The notes beneath the pieces were generated by a model. That model worked only from the letters and a program-made list of their open reading frames with translations, was not told where the DNA came from and made no database searches. Of a stretch of DNA of 41,773 bases, positions 9,739 to 21,649 are shown piece after piece. Location of the stretch: assembly GCA_943359365.1 (NCBI GenBank), contig CALRHG010000003.1:1-41773 (forward strand). Direction: 5' to 3'. How positions within the stretch are numbered: position 1 is the first letter of the stretch; each line of letters opens with the position of its first letter. The stretch is from Candidatus Nomurabacteria bacterium. Its GTDB lineage: Bacteria > Patescibacteriota > Minisyncoccia > Phycocordibacterales > UBA9973. A program made the translations under genes and the position numbers.

Positions 9739-11520
9739 CTACCTCACCTGCCAACTTTTGGCTTTAATCTTTTCCGCAATTTTTTCCATAATTTTATTTA
9801 TTTCTTCGTCGGTCAGAGTTCTTTCGTACGACTGAAAAACTAATCTGAAAGCATAAGAAACTTTTCCGTCTTTCTTGAACTCATCAAAAAGCTCCGGACC
9901 TTTTATCACCATGTCACCCATGTTTTCTTTAATTATTTTTAGCACTTCAGTGCTTTTTACATTTTCTGGGACAAACACGGCAATATCTCGCGCGATGAAT
10001 GGGAAGAGGGACCACATCTTGAATTTAGCTTCTAGGTTCGAGCTTCTAGGTTCTAAGGGAAAATCTTTTGGCATATCCTTACAAAATTCTTCCAATTTTA
10101 TTTCTTTTATTTCTTTTTTATCTCCATAAGCAACATGCATTTCTTCCCCGCCTTTTTTAAATATAGTCCCAATCTCAAAAACTTTCACCTTGTCGATTCC
10201 TAAAAACGGAGCATTAAGTTGGTTTAATTTTATGCTTTCTTTTAGCCCGTCAGCCAGATTTGTTCTCAGAAATTTCTTATCCGAGGCGCTATTTTGCACT
10301 TCTACTTCACCCTTGTTAGCAAAAGCGTAGGTCATCACCTCCGAGTATCCTTCAGAAAGCAATTTATTTCTCGCCCAAGTTATTTTCGCGTAAGTCTCAT
10401 TTACCTTCGGCTTGAAATTTATTTTAGGAATATTTCCCTTCACTTTGTCATACCCGAGGATCCTGACCACTTCTTCCGCCATATCTTGTTCGGTAGCCAA
10501 ATCTAGGCGCATCGGCGGGACAATAATATCGAAAACTCCTTTTTTTAATACGTATTTAAATAAGTATCTTTTTAAAATATCTTCTATCTCTTTGTCGGAG
10601 ACTTTTAGTCCTAAAATATTTGAAATTCTATCCGTGGAAAAATAAAACTTACTCTCCTTTTGTTTATCTGGATATACATCTACGATATCTTCAAACTGAG
10701 CCTCGGGACACATTTCTAAAATGAGCGCAGAGAGTTCGCGCATTGCATACGGAATTAATTCCGGAGATAAATCATTCTCAAATCTTTTTCGTCCTTCGGT
10801 AAACATATTGAGGGTCTGCCCCATTTTCCTGACGGATACTGGATTAAAATTATCAATCTGTAAAATTATGTTCTTTGTATTATTATCCAATTCAGCCAAG
10901 GTTCCTCCCTTTACGCCGGTACCTATCGCATTCCCTTCCGCATCGTAAATAGCGACCATGCCTTTTTGCAACTCTTTTTGAGCTCCGCCCAGAAAAGAAA
11001 TTTTCTCGCCATCTGAAGTGTTTATATCAAGCTTGAGTCCTTTGACTTTGTCCATGTCAAAAACATGGCTTGGCTGGCCGCAATCAAACATAACTATATT
11101 GGTAGCATCCACGATGTTATTTATGCTCCTTTGTCCGATTGATTCTAAATGTTGAACTACCCAGTCCGGAGACGGACCAACTTTTATATTCCGAACAATC
11201 CTGGCAGCATCTCTGCGGCATTTCTCCGTGTTAATTTCAACTTTTAATTTTGTCGGCCCTGATTCCGAAATTTTGTATTTCGGAGTAGGATCTACATATT
11301 TTATATTGAGCAACGAAGAAATTTCGCGAGCCATGCCTTGATGGCTGAGCAGATCATGCGCGCGGTTCGGCAATATTTTTACGTCAAGAATAAAATCGCC
11401 GTCCGGCAATTTTTCAACGGTCTCCACTTCCGCCAAGTGATATGTCAAAATATCAGCTATCTCTTCCGCCTTTGGCGCATCGGGCACATACCATTTAAGC
11501 CAATTGTAAGAAATTTTCAT
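9739..11520 (-). CDS. pheT: Phenylalanyl-tRNA synthetase beta subunit, short form without EMAP-type tRNA-binding domain
   Basis: MKISYNWLKWYV..., B3/B4 and B5 regions, C-terminal FDX-ACB (FPFIARDIAVFVPENV); ETVEKLPDGDFILDVKILPNRAHDLLSHQGMAREI skips the inserted tRNA_bind domain. Confidence 0.93.
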   Translation of the reverse strand: MKISYNWLKWYVPDAPKAEEIADILTYHLAEVETVEKLPDGDFILDVKILPNRAHDLLSHQGMAREISSLLNIKYVDPTPKYKISESGPTKLKVEINTEKCRRDAARIVRNIKVGPSPDWVVQHLESIGQRSINNIVDATNIVMFDCGQPSHVFDMDKVKGLKLDINTSDGEKISFLGGAQKELQKGMVAIYDAEGNAIGTGVKGGTLAELDNNTKNIILQIDNFNPVSVRKMGQTLNMFTEGRKRFENDLSPELIPYAMRELSALILEMCPEAQFEDIVDVYPDKQKESKFYFSTDRISNILGLKVSDKEIEDILKRYLFKYVLKKGVFDIIVPPMRLDLATEQDMAEEVVRILGYDKVKGNIPKINFKPKVNETYAKITWARNKLLSEGYSEVMTYAFANKGEVEVQNSASDKKFLRTNLADGLKESIKLNQLNAPFLGIDKVKVFEIGTIFKKGGEEMHVAYGDKKEIKEIKLEEFCKDMPKDFPLEPRSSNLEAKFKMWSLFPFIARDIAVFVPENVKSTEVLKIIKENMGDMVIKGPELFDEFKKDGKVSYAFRLVFQSYERTLTDEEINKIMEKIAEKIKAKSWQVR

Positions 11521-11528
11521 ACAGAATT

Positions 11529-12251
11529 TTAATTTGAAACCTGGTTAAGCCGCAAATCGCCCTGATAAAAAAGCCGGACGTCGGGAATGCCCCACTTGAC
11601 CATAGCAATACGATCCAGTCCGCCGCCGAAACAAAAACCTTGCACTTTTACGGGGTCTAAACCCATACCGCGAATAACTTCCGGATTAGTCATTCCCCCG
11701 CCCATCATCTCCAGCCACTTACCTTTGAATTTAGCGAATACTTCTATTGATGGCTCGGTAAAAGGAAAAAAGCTCGGGCGAAACTCGATTTCTATGTCGT
11801 CTCCGAGCATTTTTTTATAGAAATTAGTAAGTATGCCTTTCATGTTGGCGAGGTTTACTCCGTCCTCTATCGTACCCAGCATAGAACCGTCTATCTGAAA
11901 AAATTGCATTTCATGGGTAGCGTCAGTCGCTTCGTTGCGGAAAACTTTACCGACAGAAATAAAAGCCGAAGGCATTCTGCCCGCCTTGGCTGCTTGTTCT
12001 GTCGCCCAAGCTGTCACGCCGGTTGTGTGTGTTCTTAAAACTTTCCCCCGCTCCTCCTTAATCCAAAAAGTGTCTTGCATGTCTCTGGCTGGGTGATCTT
12101 TCGGCATATTTAATATGTCGAAGTTGTACCATTCGGACTCCAGCTCCGGTCCGAGCGCAATTTCAAAACCCATATCGGCAAAAGCTTTATAAGCCTCGTT
12201 TGCCAAGATAGAAAGCGGATGTTCGGTAGCTTGTTTTTTCTCTTTTTCCAT
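11529..12251 (-). CDS. pheS: Phenylalanyl-tRNA synthetase alpha subunit, catalytic core only
   Basis: HPLSILANEAYKAFADMGFEIALGPELESEWYNFDILNMPKDHPARDMQDTFW; GFCFGGGLDRIAMVKWGIPDVR; no N-terminal coiled-coil. Confidence 0.94.
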   Translation of the reverse strand: MEKEKKQATEHPLSILANEAYKAFADMGFEIALGPELESEWYNFDILNMPKDHPARDMQDTFWIKEERGKVLRTHTTGVTAWATEQAAKAGRMPSAFISVGKVFRNEATDATHEMQFFQIDGSMLGTIEDGVNLANMKGILTNFYKKMLGDDIEIEFRPSFFPFTEPSIEVFAKFKGKWLEMMGGGMTNPEVIRGMGLDPVKVQGFCFGGGLDRIAMVKWGIPDVRLFYQGDLRLNQVSN

Positions 12252-12256
12252 GTTTT

Positions 12257-13195
12257 TTATTGTACCAAATCCGCTTCGACTGGGCTAATCTTGCGTCCGT
12301 GGCGAGAAAACACACATCCGTTTGGACAAAAAGCTTTGCCTTCATTCTTTTGCAGACATTCAACGCAGGCGATAAAGTGCCTGTGACAAACTGGGTTTGC
12401 GCAATTTACATAATTTTCCGATTGCTCTTTGCAGGCATCACACATGCCGACTATTTTGTGTTTTGCATCATCGGTATAAAAGCCCATAGTCACTCGCCCG
12501 TCAAAAACATAAAGCTTGCCTTTGAAATCCTCATTAGGATATTTTTCCATGTAACTCACTATGCCTCCGTCAAGCTGATACACATCTGTAAACCCTTGTG
12601 TAACCAAAAATCCGGAAGCTTTTTCGCAGCGCACCCCGCCGGTGCAAACCGTTAGCACCGTTTTATTTTTCAAATGCTTGATCTGTTCCACCACTTTCGG
12701 CAAATCGCGAAAATTTTCAATCGGCGGCAAGATGGAATTCTCAAAATGCCCTACTTTGTGCTCGTAAGCATTTCGCATGTCGACAATATAAAATTCTCGT
12801 TTATTTTTTATCCATTCATGAAGTTCTTCCGGCTTTAAATGTATCCCCGTAATCTCGTTCGGATTTATGTCGCAAGTGCCTAAATGTAAAGAAACTATTT
12901 CTTTGCGGACTTTCACTGAAAGTTTCGGAAAAGCATCGCCTGTGCCAGCGCTTAATTTAAAATGAATATTTTGAAATCTTCCATCTTTCTTGTTCTTCTG
13001 GAGCTCTTTAATATATTCTTGTATATTTTCTTTTGTGCCTTCATAAGTAGCATTTATGCCTTCAGTGGCAATTATACACCTGCCTCTCAAACCCAGCTTT
13101 TCGCAAGTTTCTCGCTCTCTCTTAGCCACCGCCTCCGGATCAGCAATATGAACATATTTATAGAAAAGAATAACCCTATATTCCATAGAGTTCAT
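12257..13195 (-). CDS. trhO: Rhodanese-like tRNA uridine hydroxylase TrhO (YceA family)
   Basis: CIIATEGINATYEG, CTGGVRCEKAS active-site loop, C-terminal Cys-rich segment. Confidence 0.9.
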   Translation of the reverse strand: MNSMEYRVILFYKYVHIADPEAVAKRERETCEKLGLRGRCIIATEGINATYEGTKENIQEYIKELQKNKKDGRFQNIHFKLSAGTGDAFPKLSVKVRKEIVSLHLGTCDINPNEITGIHLKPEELHEWIKNKREFYIVDMRNAYEHKVGHFENSILPPIENFRDLPKVVEQIKHLKNKTVLTVCTGGVRCEKASGFLVTQGFTDVYQLDGGIVSYMEKYPNEDFKGKLYVFDGRVTMGFYTDDAKHKIVGMCDACKEQSENYVNCANPVCHRHFIACVECLQKNEGKAFCPNGCVFSRHGRKISPVEADLVQ

Positions 13196-16050
13196 CTTAT
13201 ATATATTTTAGACATTTCGCAATACTCACACTCAGTATTTTTGCCGTACGAATTGTAATGGCAAACGCGCGCTACCCATTCGCCGGACTTTACTAATTTG
13301 TCGTAATCTTCTATGTCCTTAATCAGAAGTTCGATTTCTTCGGGAGTCACGGCATGCCTATATATACTCTCTTTCGGATTTTTAGCTTCCAGAAATTCCA
13401 GCCTGCTTTCGGCAACTTTTACATTGTTCCATTTGGGCGTGCCTTGCAGTAGGTAGGTATACATTGCGAGCTGACGAGCCAAGCCGGAAAGCCGGCCTTC
13501 TTCGTCTCTTTTATTTACCTCGCTTTTTTTCTTCGGACTGCCGGTCTTGAAATCTGTGACCCTAACTTCTTTTCCACTCAATTTTTCTATAAGGTCAATC
13601 CGACCGTAAATTTTCAAGTGCGGAAAGCGCTTGTCGGCAAAAGATACCGGTTGTTCATTTTCACGATTCGTTAATATATCGGAGAGACGGCTTTTTGCCC
13701 AAGCAGAAACTATCCGAGCCACTTCTTTGTCTTCCGGCAATACCTCTTTATTTTGTTTTAAAATCTGATCAATGGCTTTATGCACTTTGTCCCCGAAAAT
13801 CAGACTCTCGCTCGGCGCTTCCGGAATCTGCAATAGACTGCGGAAATACCATTTCCAAGAACATTCGTAAAAATTATTCAGGAGCGACATGGATACATTT
13901 CTTGTTGTATATTTTGCTCTTGCCAACTTTGTCACTTCTGACAAATCATTATTTTTTGCGACAGCTTTTTCAGAAATTTCAGCCTTTTTCTTTTCAAAAA
14001 CTTCAGCAGGCAGCTCCGAGATTATTTTCGCCAATTCCAACTCCGTGCCTTTATGCGACGCGGTCGAATACGAAAGAGTGCAAAATCTTTTGGCTCGGGT
14101 TATGGCTACGTAAAGTTTTCTTTTAATAGCATCTATATCCCGCTCTTCCACCCGCTCCGCAATATTCTCCGGTAGTGCAAAGCCGAACTTTTTGCCGCCG
14201 CCAAGAGACTTTTCATCCATGTGAGCTATCCAAACGAAATCAAACTCAAGCCCCTTTGAACCGTGCAAAGTCAACACCTTTATGCCATCTTTGGGCTTTG
14301 CCACGATCGGTATAAATTCGTTAAAAGAAGCCAGTTTTTCGAGATACACAGTAAATTCATCGAGTGTGAGACTCGGATTTTTTTCTAGCTCTTTATCCAA
14401 AAGTCCGATAATAGTGTCTAAAATTTCTTGTCCAGAAACAAGAGTATAGGCAAGTTTGTTTCCTTCTTCTAGAAAAAGCTCTGCGCCGATAGTTTGGAGT
14501 AATGTTTTTATATCCTCTTTTTCAAAATCTTTTTTCCATTTTGCAAGTTTCGCCGCCCACTTGTCTACCCCAGCCGCATCAGGCAAAAGTTTGGCCGGTC
14601 TGTTTAGAAATTTGTCCAAAGAAAAATCCCGCATGTATTCGCCCGCAATAAACTTGGACGCTTCCATTGGTTCAGTTCCTGAAGTTTCGTCGAAGAAAGA
14701 TAAAGCCAAAGAAACAGAATCACCGTTACTAATTATTTTTAAAACTCGCAAATATGCATACGCCTCGTCTTGATCAAAAAGACTCAAGGATTCAACTACA
14801 CCAGTCGAAAGCCCCGCTTTATGCAGTATACCGATAGCGCGGCGTACTTGTGCATTTTTGGGCAGTAATATGGCGCACTCATTTGCCTTCACGTTTTTTT
14901 CAATTTTCTCTTTAATATCGAGAGCAGCCGCGATGATTTCCTCTTCAGGATTATTTGCTTCAACCAGTTTTATCGAGTGGAACTCTTTGCTGTTGCTCTC
15001 TAGCTTTTGATCTGACATTACGCTCTGGAGAATCTGGTGCGAAGCGTCTAAAATAATTTGAGTAGAGCGATAATTATCCACGAGAGTGATGAGCTTCGCG
15101 CCTTTAAATGTCTTTTGAAAATTTTTAAAATATTCGATGCTCGCCCCGCTAAATCCGTAAATAAGCTGACGGTCGTCCCCCACCACGAAAATATCCGGCT
15201 TCTCGAGCGAAGACCAGACTTTGGTTAAAAATTCATTCTGCACCCGCGAAGAATCCTGGTGTTCGTCCACCAAGACATACAGATACCGTTCGCGGATTTG
15301 CGCTAGCGTTTCTTCTGAAGTTTCTATTAGCTTAACCAGCGCCTCGAGCACATCGTCATAATCGAGAAGATTTTTTTCTTTTTTAGATTTTTCATAAAGC
15401 TCGATAAATTTTACTACCTCTTGGCTGCGCTCCAGACTTTCAATTTCTTTTTGAGTTTCTTTTTTCATTTCGCCCTTCGAAACGCCCTTGGTAGAAATAC
15501 TAGCTTCGTCCCGCTCTAAAAATCTTATTTCTTTTTCCACTGCAGAGCCAAAATCTTTAGCTGTAATTCTCTCCCGTTTTAAAAGAGAAATGAGGGATTT
15601 CAAGTCTTCGAAATATCGCATGCTGTCGCTCCTCGGCCGCAGATACTGCCAGTCATTGCTATTTAAAATTTCATCAAACAATATCGCTCGGTCTAAAGAC
15701 TCCAAAAGTTTCGGAGCTTTTTTTAATCCGAGGTGCTTATAATTTTCTTCGATTACTTTCATGCCAAAACTATGAAAAGTAAAAACATTCACAGAATTTC
15801 CGGCCTCGCCGATATATCGCACGAGGCGTTCTTTCATGGCGCCCGCCGCCGCGTTGGTAAAAGTGAGGCACAAAATACCGTCCGGCTTGATGTCGGTTTT
15901 CTTAAGTATGTTCCCAATCCGCAACGCCAAAATCTGCGTCTTGCCCGTGCCCGGCCCCGCAACGACCATCACCGGCCCGTCAATAGAATCCACCGCGTCC
16001 TTTTGGGCTTTATTCAGCTTTTTGTATTCTTGATCAAAAACAGAACTCAT
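13192..16050 (-). CDS. UvrD/Rep-family helicase with C-terminal PD-(D/E)XK nuclease domain and possible Fe-S cysteines
   Basis: LNKAQKDAVDSIDGPVMVVAGPGTGKTQ, VGDDRQLIYGFSGA, LTLHGSKGLEFDFVW, YVAITRAKR; C-term VTDFKTGS and CHYNSYGKNTECEYCEMSK. Confidence 0.9.
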   Translation of the reverse strand: MSSVFDQEYKKLNKAQKDAVDSIDGPVMVVAGPGTGKTQILALRIGNILKKTDIKPDGILCLTFTNAAAGAMKERLVRYIGEAGNSVNVFTFHSFGMKVIEENYKHLGLKKAPKLLESLDRAILFDEILNSNDWQYLRPRSDSMRYFEDLKSLISLLKRERITAKDFGSAVEKEIRFLERDEASISTKGVSKGEMKKETQKEIESLERSQEVVKFIELYEKSKKEKNLLDYDDVLEALVKLIETSEETLAQIRERYLYVLVDEHQDSSRVQNEFLTKVWSSLEKPDIFVVGDDRQLIYGFSGASIEYFKNFQKTFKGAKLITLVDNYRSTQIILDASHQILQSVMSDQKLESNSKEFHSIKLVEANNPEEEIIAAALDIKEKIEKNVKANECAILLPKNAQVRRAIGILHKAGLSTGVVESLSLFDQDEAYAYLRVLKIISNGDSVSLALSFFDETSGTEPMEASKFIAGEYMRDFSLDKFLNRPAKLLPDAAGVDKWAAKLAKWKKDFEKEDIKTLLQTIGAELFLEEGNKLAYTLVSGQEILDTIIGLLDKELEKNPSLTLDEFTVYLEKLASFNEFIPIVAKPKDGIKVLTLHGSKGLEFDFVWIAHMDEKSLGGGKKFGFALPENIAERVEERDIDAIKRKLYVAITRAKRFCTLSYSTASHKGTELELAKIISELPAEVFEKKKAEISEKAVAKNNDLSEVTKLARAKYTTRNVSMSLLNNFYECSWKWYFRSLLQIPEAPSESLIFGDKVHKAIDQILKQNKEVLPEDKEVARIVSAWAKSRLSDILTNRENEQPVSFADKRFPHLKIYGRIDLIEKLSGKEVRVTDFKTGSPKKKSEVNKRDEEGRLSGLARQLAMYTYLLQGTPKWNNVKVAESRLEFLEAKNPKESIYRHAVTPEEIELLIKDIEDYDKLVKSGEWVARVCHYNSYGKNTECEYCEMSKIYIR

Positions 16051-16817
16051 TTTTCTATTCTACTCCATTTGCCAATTTTTGTCCTTTTGATAGAAAGCGC
16101 CAGAGCCGGAACCCCTATTTTTTCTCCGAGCGAGTCTGCTATCGCCCTCACATATGTCCCACTGCCGCATTTTATATGGAAATCCGCTACAAAAAATCCT
16201 CTGTTCAACCCTGAGTGTTGAACACTGAGATTCTTGCGCCAAATTTTTAGAATTTCTTTTTGGCGGAAATCTCCTTTGACTTTGGCGATTCTGCGCTCGA
16301 TATTTTCTAAAAGTTTTTTTCTGCTTATCTTTTCTATTCCAAAAAATTTTAAACTTTTCACATTTACTTCATGCTCTGGGTTTTTCACTTTCTTCCCCGC
16401 CCGAGCATAACTAAAAAGCGGCTTGCCGTCGACAGTTTTCGAAGAATACATAGGGTAGCTTTGCATAAATTTACCCGTAAAAAATTTCAGGTTCTTTTTT
16501 ATTTTTTGCTCCAGCTCTGACATTCCGACATTCTCAAGAATGTAGGAATGTTGTACTTTGCCTAAAATATCGTACGTGTCTGTGGAAAAACCGAACAGTA
16601 TGCTGAATTTGTATTCTTTGGAAAGTTTTAAATATTTTTCTTTTTCGTGAACCGCATCGCCAGCGAGCACCAACAAGAGCCCAGAGGCTAAGGGGTCAAG
16701 CCTACCCGCATATGTCATCTTCGCATCTTTATACTCTTTATTCTTTTTGCGAAAACTCTCCAGCGCCTCGAGCGGAGTCTCCCCTTCTTTTTTGTTTAGC
16801 AGTAAGATTTTTTTCAC
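16047..16817 (-). CDS. truB: tRNA pseudouridine(55) synthase, GTG start overlapping the upstream stop (TAGTG)
   Basis: KKILLLNKKEGETPLEALESFR..MTYAGRLDPLASGLLLVL; the long ORF upstream of GTG overlaps the DoxX-like gene. Confidence 0.88.
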   Translation of the reverse strand: MKKILLLNKKEGETPLEALESFRKKNKEYKDAKMTYAGRLDPLASGLLLVLAGDAVHEKEKYLKLSKEYKFSILFGFSTDTYDILGKVQHSYILENVGMSELEQKIKKNLKFFTGKFMQSYPMYSSKTVDGKPLFSYARAGKKVKNPEHEVNVKSLKFFGIEKISRKKLLENIERRIAKVKGDFRQKEILKIWRKNLSVQHSGLNRGFFVADFHIKCGSGTYVRAIADSLGEKIGVPALALSIKRTKIGKWSRIEK

Positions 16818-17260
16818 TAAGATTTTTGAAGCGGATGCAAATGCGCTGCGATAGCTACAGCTGTAGCAATAATGACAAGATTTTTTATAATGTACTGCCC
16901 TTCTAAAGTGGGCACTAGAAAACCACTCCATGTAACTTCCGGCAAAAGAAACAGCGGCATAAATGTAGTAATCATGTGTAAAAAAAGCAGAGGAATCACA
17001 ACACGCACTAGATTCGGAAAAATAAAAAGTATTCCGATCAAGCATTCAAACAAACCGAAAAGAATGATAAAGGTATCGAAAGACATAAAGCCGATAGTTT
17101 GCTCAAAAAGACTTTGCACTAGAGAATTCGCGGGAGATAAACCGATAACTTTCAAAATTCCAAACCAAAAGAAGATAACAAAAAGCCCAAATCGCGCGAC
17201 CGGCATCGAAATCCGCCTGAAAAAATGTATAAGTTTGATGTCTATGTTTCTGATTTGCAT
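16817..17260 (-). CDS. DoxX-like membrane protein
   Basis: Start MQIRNIDIKLIHFFRRISMPVARFGLFVIFFWFGILKV; four hydrophobic segments; ORF upstream of this Met runs into the tRNA gene. Confidence 0.7.
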   Translation of the reverse strand: MQIRNIDIKLIHFFRRISMPVARFGLFVIFFWFGILKVIGLSPANSLVQSLFEQTIGFMSFDTFIILFGLFECLIGILFIFPNLVRVVIPLLFLHMITTFMPLFLLPEVTWSGFLVPTLEGQYIIKNLVIIATAVAIAAHLHPLQKS

Positions 17261-17266
17261 AATCAC

Positions 17267-17272
17267 ATTGTA
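17267..17272 (-). promoter_or_regulatory. -10 TACAAT, 6 nt upstream of doxX-like ATG
   Basis: TACAAT-gtgatt-ATG on minus strand, just downstream of the tRNA. Confidence 0.5.
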
Positions 17273-17283
17273 ACAAAAAAGGC

Positions 17284-17371
17284 TGGCGGAGGGTAGGAGA
17301 TTCGAACTCCTGGTGAATTGCTCCACACACGCTTTCCAAGCGTGCGCACTAGACCGCTATGCGAACCCTCC
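17284..17371 (-). tRNA. tRNA-Ser(GGA), CCA encoded
   Basis: GGAGGGT/ACCCTCC acceptor, GCA/TGC D-stem, CACGC-TTGGAAA-GCGTG anticodon arm, AGGAG-TTCGAAT-CTCCT, long variable arm. Confidence 0.95.
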
Positions 17372-17387
17372 CAAAAAAACATCTATA

Positions 17388-19873
<2,486 letters not shown>

Positions 19874-19877
19874 ATGA

Positions 19878-20417
19878 TTACTCTACCCAATTAAATAAAT
19901 TTTCGGAAAAAGTTATGTTGTAACTGCCGGAACCCTGAGTCCATTCAACTTTGGAAAAAATTCTTACTTCATTCAAATTTGACTCAGTCGTTGTCATCCA
20001 AACCTGACGGATAAAACCGGAATCATCCCCGCTATTAGTGCTATAGCTCCCGTCACTTATAGAAAGTCTGCAGTTATTGGAGCCACCGCACACGAAAACA
20101 TCATGGGGGAAAACCGTATCAAAACCGCATCCATTGGTTGCGTTACATGGATTCATGACAACTTTAAAACGATCCCAGCCTTCCTGGCTGGTGTCGTCAT
20201 AATAAAGCACATACGTGTCGCGTATGTTTCGGACGTATTCAATACCTTCTTGCGCCAAATATGAGGCTATGATTTTCTGTCTGGCATAAATGGTACTGGA
20301 AATACCTTCAGTAAGAACTGCGAACAGTCCTAAAATTGATACGGTAAAAATCGAGACGGCGACAAGCGTCTCTATGAGAGTAAAACCTCCATTTTTTTGT
20401 TTAAAATATTTGCTCAT
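19878..20417 (-). CDS. Minor pilin, PilV-like
   Basis: GGFTLIETLVAVSIFTVSILGLFAV prepilin signal; overlaps upstream gene by ATGA. Confidence 0.75.
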   Translation of the reverse strand: MSKYFKQKNGGFTLIETLVAVSIFTVSILGLFAVLTEGISSTIYARQKIIASYLAQEGIEYVRNIRDTYVLYYDDTSQEGWDRFKVVMNPCNATNGCGFDTVFPHDVFVCGGSNNCRLSISDGSYSTNSGDDSGFIRQVWMTTTESNLNEVRIFSKVEWTQGSGSYNITFSENLFNWVE

Positions 20418-21064
20418 ATATCTAGGACCCTTTGTGACACCGAAGTCTGCAGGGAAAATGGCGTTTCGACATTTTTATAAAATATCGTTCCGACTAATCG
20501 AATGGTCACAAAAGGCTGCTGCTCGTTCCCGCCCGGAGGCTCGGCGCCCAAAACGGAAAATCCGGAAACAGAACTGAGATCCACTTCCTCCGGATTCAAT
20601 TGCGTCCAAATTAGCCCTCCATCAGTAGACTTGCTTATGTCATAAGTATCGCCTCCATCGGCAGTTTCAATTTTATATGCCCATTGGTCAGTCCCGTTCG
20701 GATCGGCATTTGGACTCGGAGAGGCAGGCGTGAATCCATAAGCTTCCTCAAAAACTATGGCTCTGCCGGAGTCGCAACTCCTCGAAGTATTTAGATCAGA
20801 GTCCTGAGCCTCCGACTGGTTCCAATCGCTGTAGCATCTGTAATTAGTTCCCGTTCGCAAGTTTCTGCCTATGTCTTCCATAACGAAACTCAAATTATCC
20901 ATGATGGAGCGCATGTCTCGGGATTTTTCATGAACCAAGTTAGCGTTTAAAAGCGCGCCCATACCTGTCATAATAATAACCAGAAAAAGAGAAACAGCGA
21001 TCATCGTCTCTATTATGGTGTAGCCAGTATTTTTATTTTTTTTAATTCGTAATTCGTAATTCAT
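20414..21064 (-). CDS. Minor pilin, PilW-like
   Basis: TGYTIIETMIAVSLFLVIIMTGMGALL. Confidence 0.7.
   Translation of the reverse strand: MNYELRIKKNKNTGYTIIETMIAVSLFLVIIMTGMGALLNANLVHEKSRDMRSIMDNLSFVMEDIGRNLRTGTNYRCYSDWNQSEAQDSDLNTSRSCDSGRAIVFEEAYGFTPASPSPNADPNGTDQWAYKIETADGGDTYDISKSTDGGLIWTQLNPEEVDLSSVSGFSVLGAEPPGGNEQQPFVTIRLVGTIFYKNVETPFSLQTSVSQRVLDI
21044..21064. repeat. Heptamer tandem repeat (aattcgt x2 plus aattcat) forming the PilW-like start codon region
   Basis: aattcgt aattcgt aattcat. Confidence 0.7.
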
Positions 21065-21070
21065 AATTTT

Positions 21071-21646
21071 TTAATTAACCTGTATTCTGCCCGAAGGAGA
21101 AACTATTATTCTCGCAGTTGCAGGATTTGTTCCCGGAGAAGAAATCGTAATTTCTACATCGCTAACGCACGTCATTAAAGCTCGGGAATCCGGGCGGCGA
21201 AAAACAATACTTAAGGTCTGAATTGGATCTACTCCGCATTTCAAGCCTGATATGAAATTGTTTTTTGTAATAGTGGGCTGGTCTAAAATCAAATCAGAGT
21301 CATCATAAAAATCACTATCATCAAGATTCGCAAAATAAGTAAAATGTTTATCATCAACGCCGGGAGTAGTAATATTAAAATAAACTCCATAAGACGGTCT
21401 AGACGCAAAGGCTTGCGTGGTGAGTTTCCCCGACAATGCTGATTTCTGCGCTTCGACAATTTTCAAGGCAATATCGCTCCCTAGATTTTTTATATCGACT
21501 TTTGCCTGGAATTCCCCATAATTAAACATGGCGACAGCAGACAGCGCGGCAAAAATAGAAAGAACGACGATGAGTTCTACGTAAGTCATCCCCGCCTGAC
21601 GGCGGGCAAGCCCCTGATTTATTTTTGCTTTAAATAATTTTTTCAT
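21071..21646 (-). CDS. Minor pilin, FimT/GspH-like
   Basis: AGMTYVELIVVLSIFAALSAVAMFNYGEFQAKVD. Confidence 0.72.
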   Translation of the reverse strand: MKKLFKAKINQGLARRQAGMTYVELIVVLSIFAALSAVAMFNYGEFQAKVDIKNLGSDIALKIVEAQKSALSGKLTTQAFASRPSYGVYFNITTPGVDDKHFTYFANLDDSDFYDDSDLILDQPTITKNNFISGLKCGVDPIQTLSIVFRRPDSRALMTCVSDVEITISSPGTNPATARIIVSPSGRIQVN

Positions 21647-21649
21647 AAA

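Noticed and set aside
15733-16221. 162-aa and other plus-strand ORFs across uvrD/truB
   Set aside because: Antisense shadow ORFs overlapping well-supported genes on the minus strand.
16818-17045. N-terminal extension of the truB ORF (MLDRNTFYF...)
   Set aside because: Overlaps the DoxX-like gene in another frame; GTG at 16817 in TAGTG gives the correct TruB N-terminus.
17261-17326. N-terminal extension of DoxX-like ORF
   Set aside because: Runs into the tRNA-Ser gene; the internal Met at 17260 follows TACAAT.
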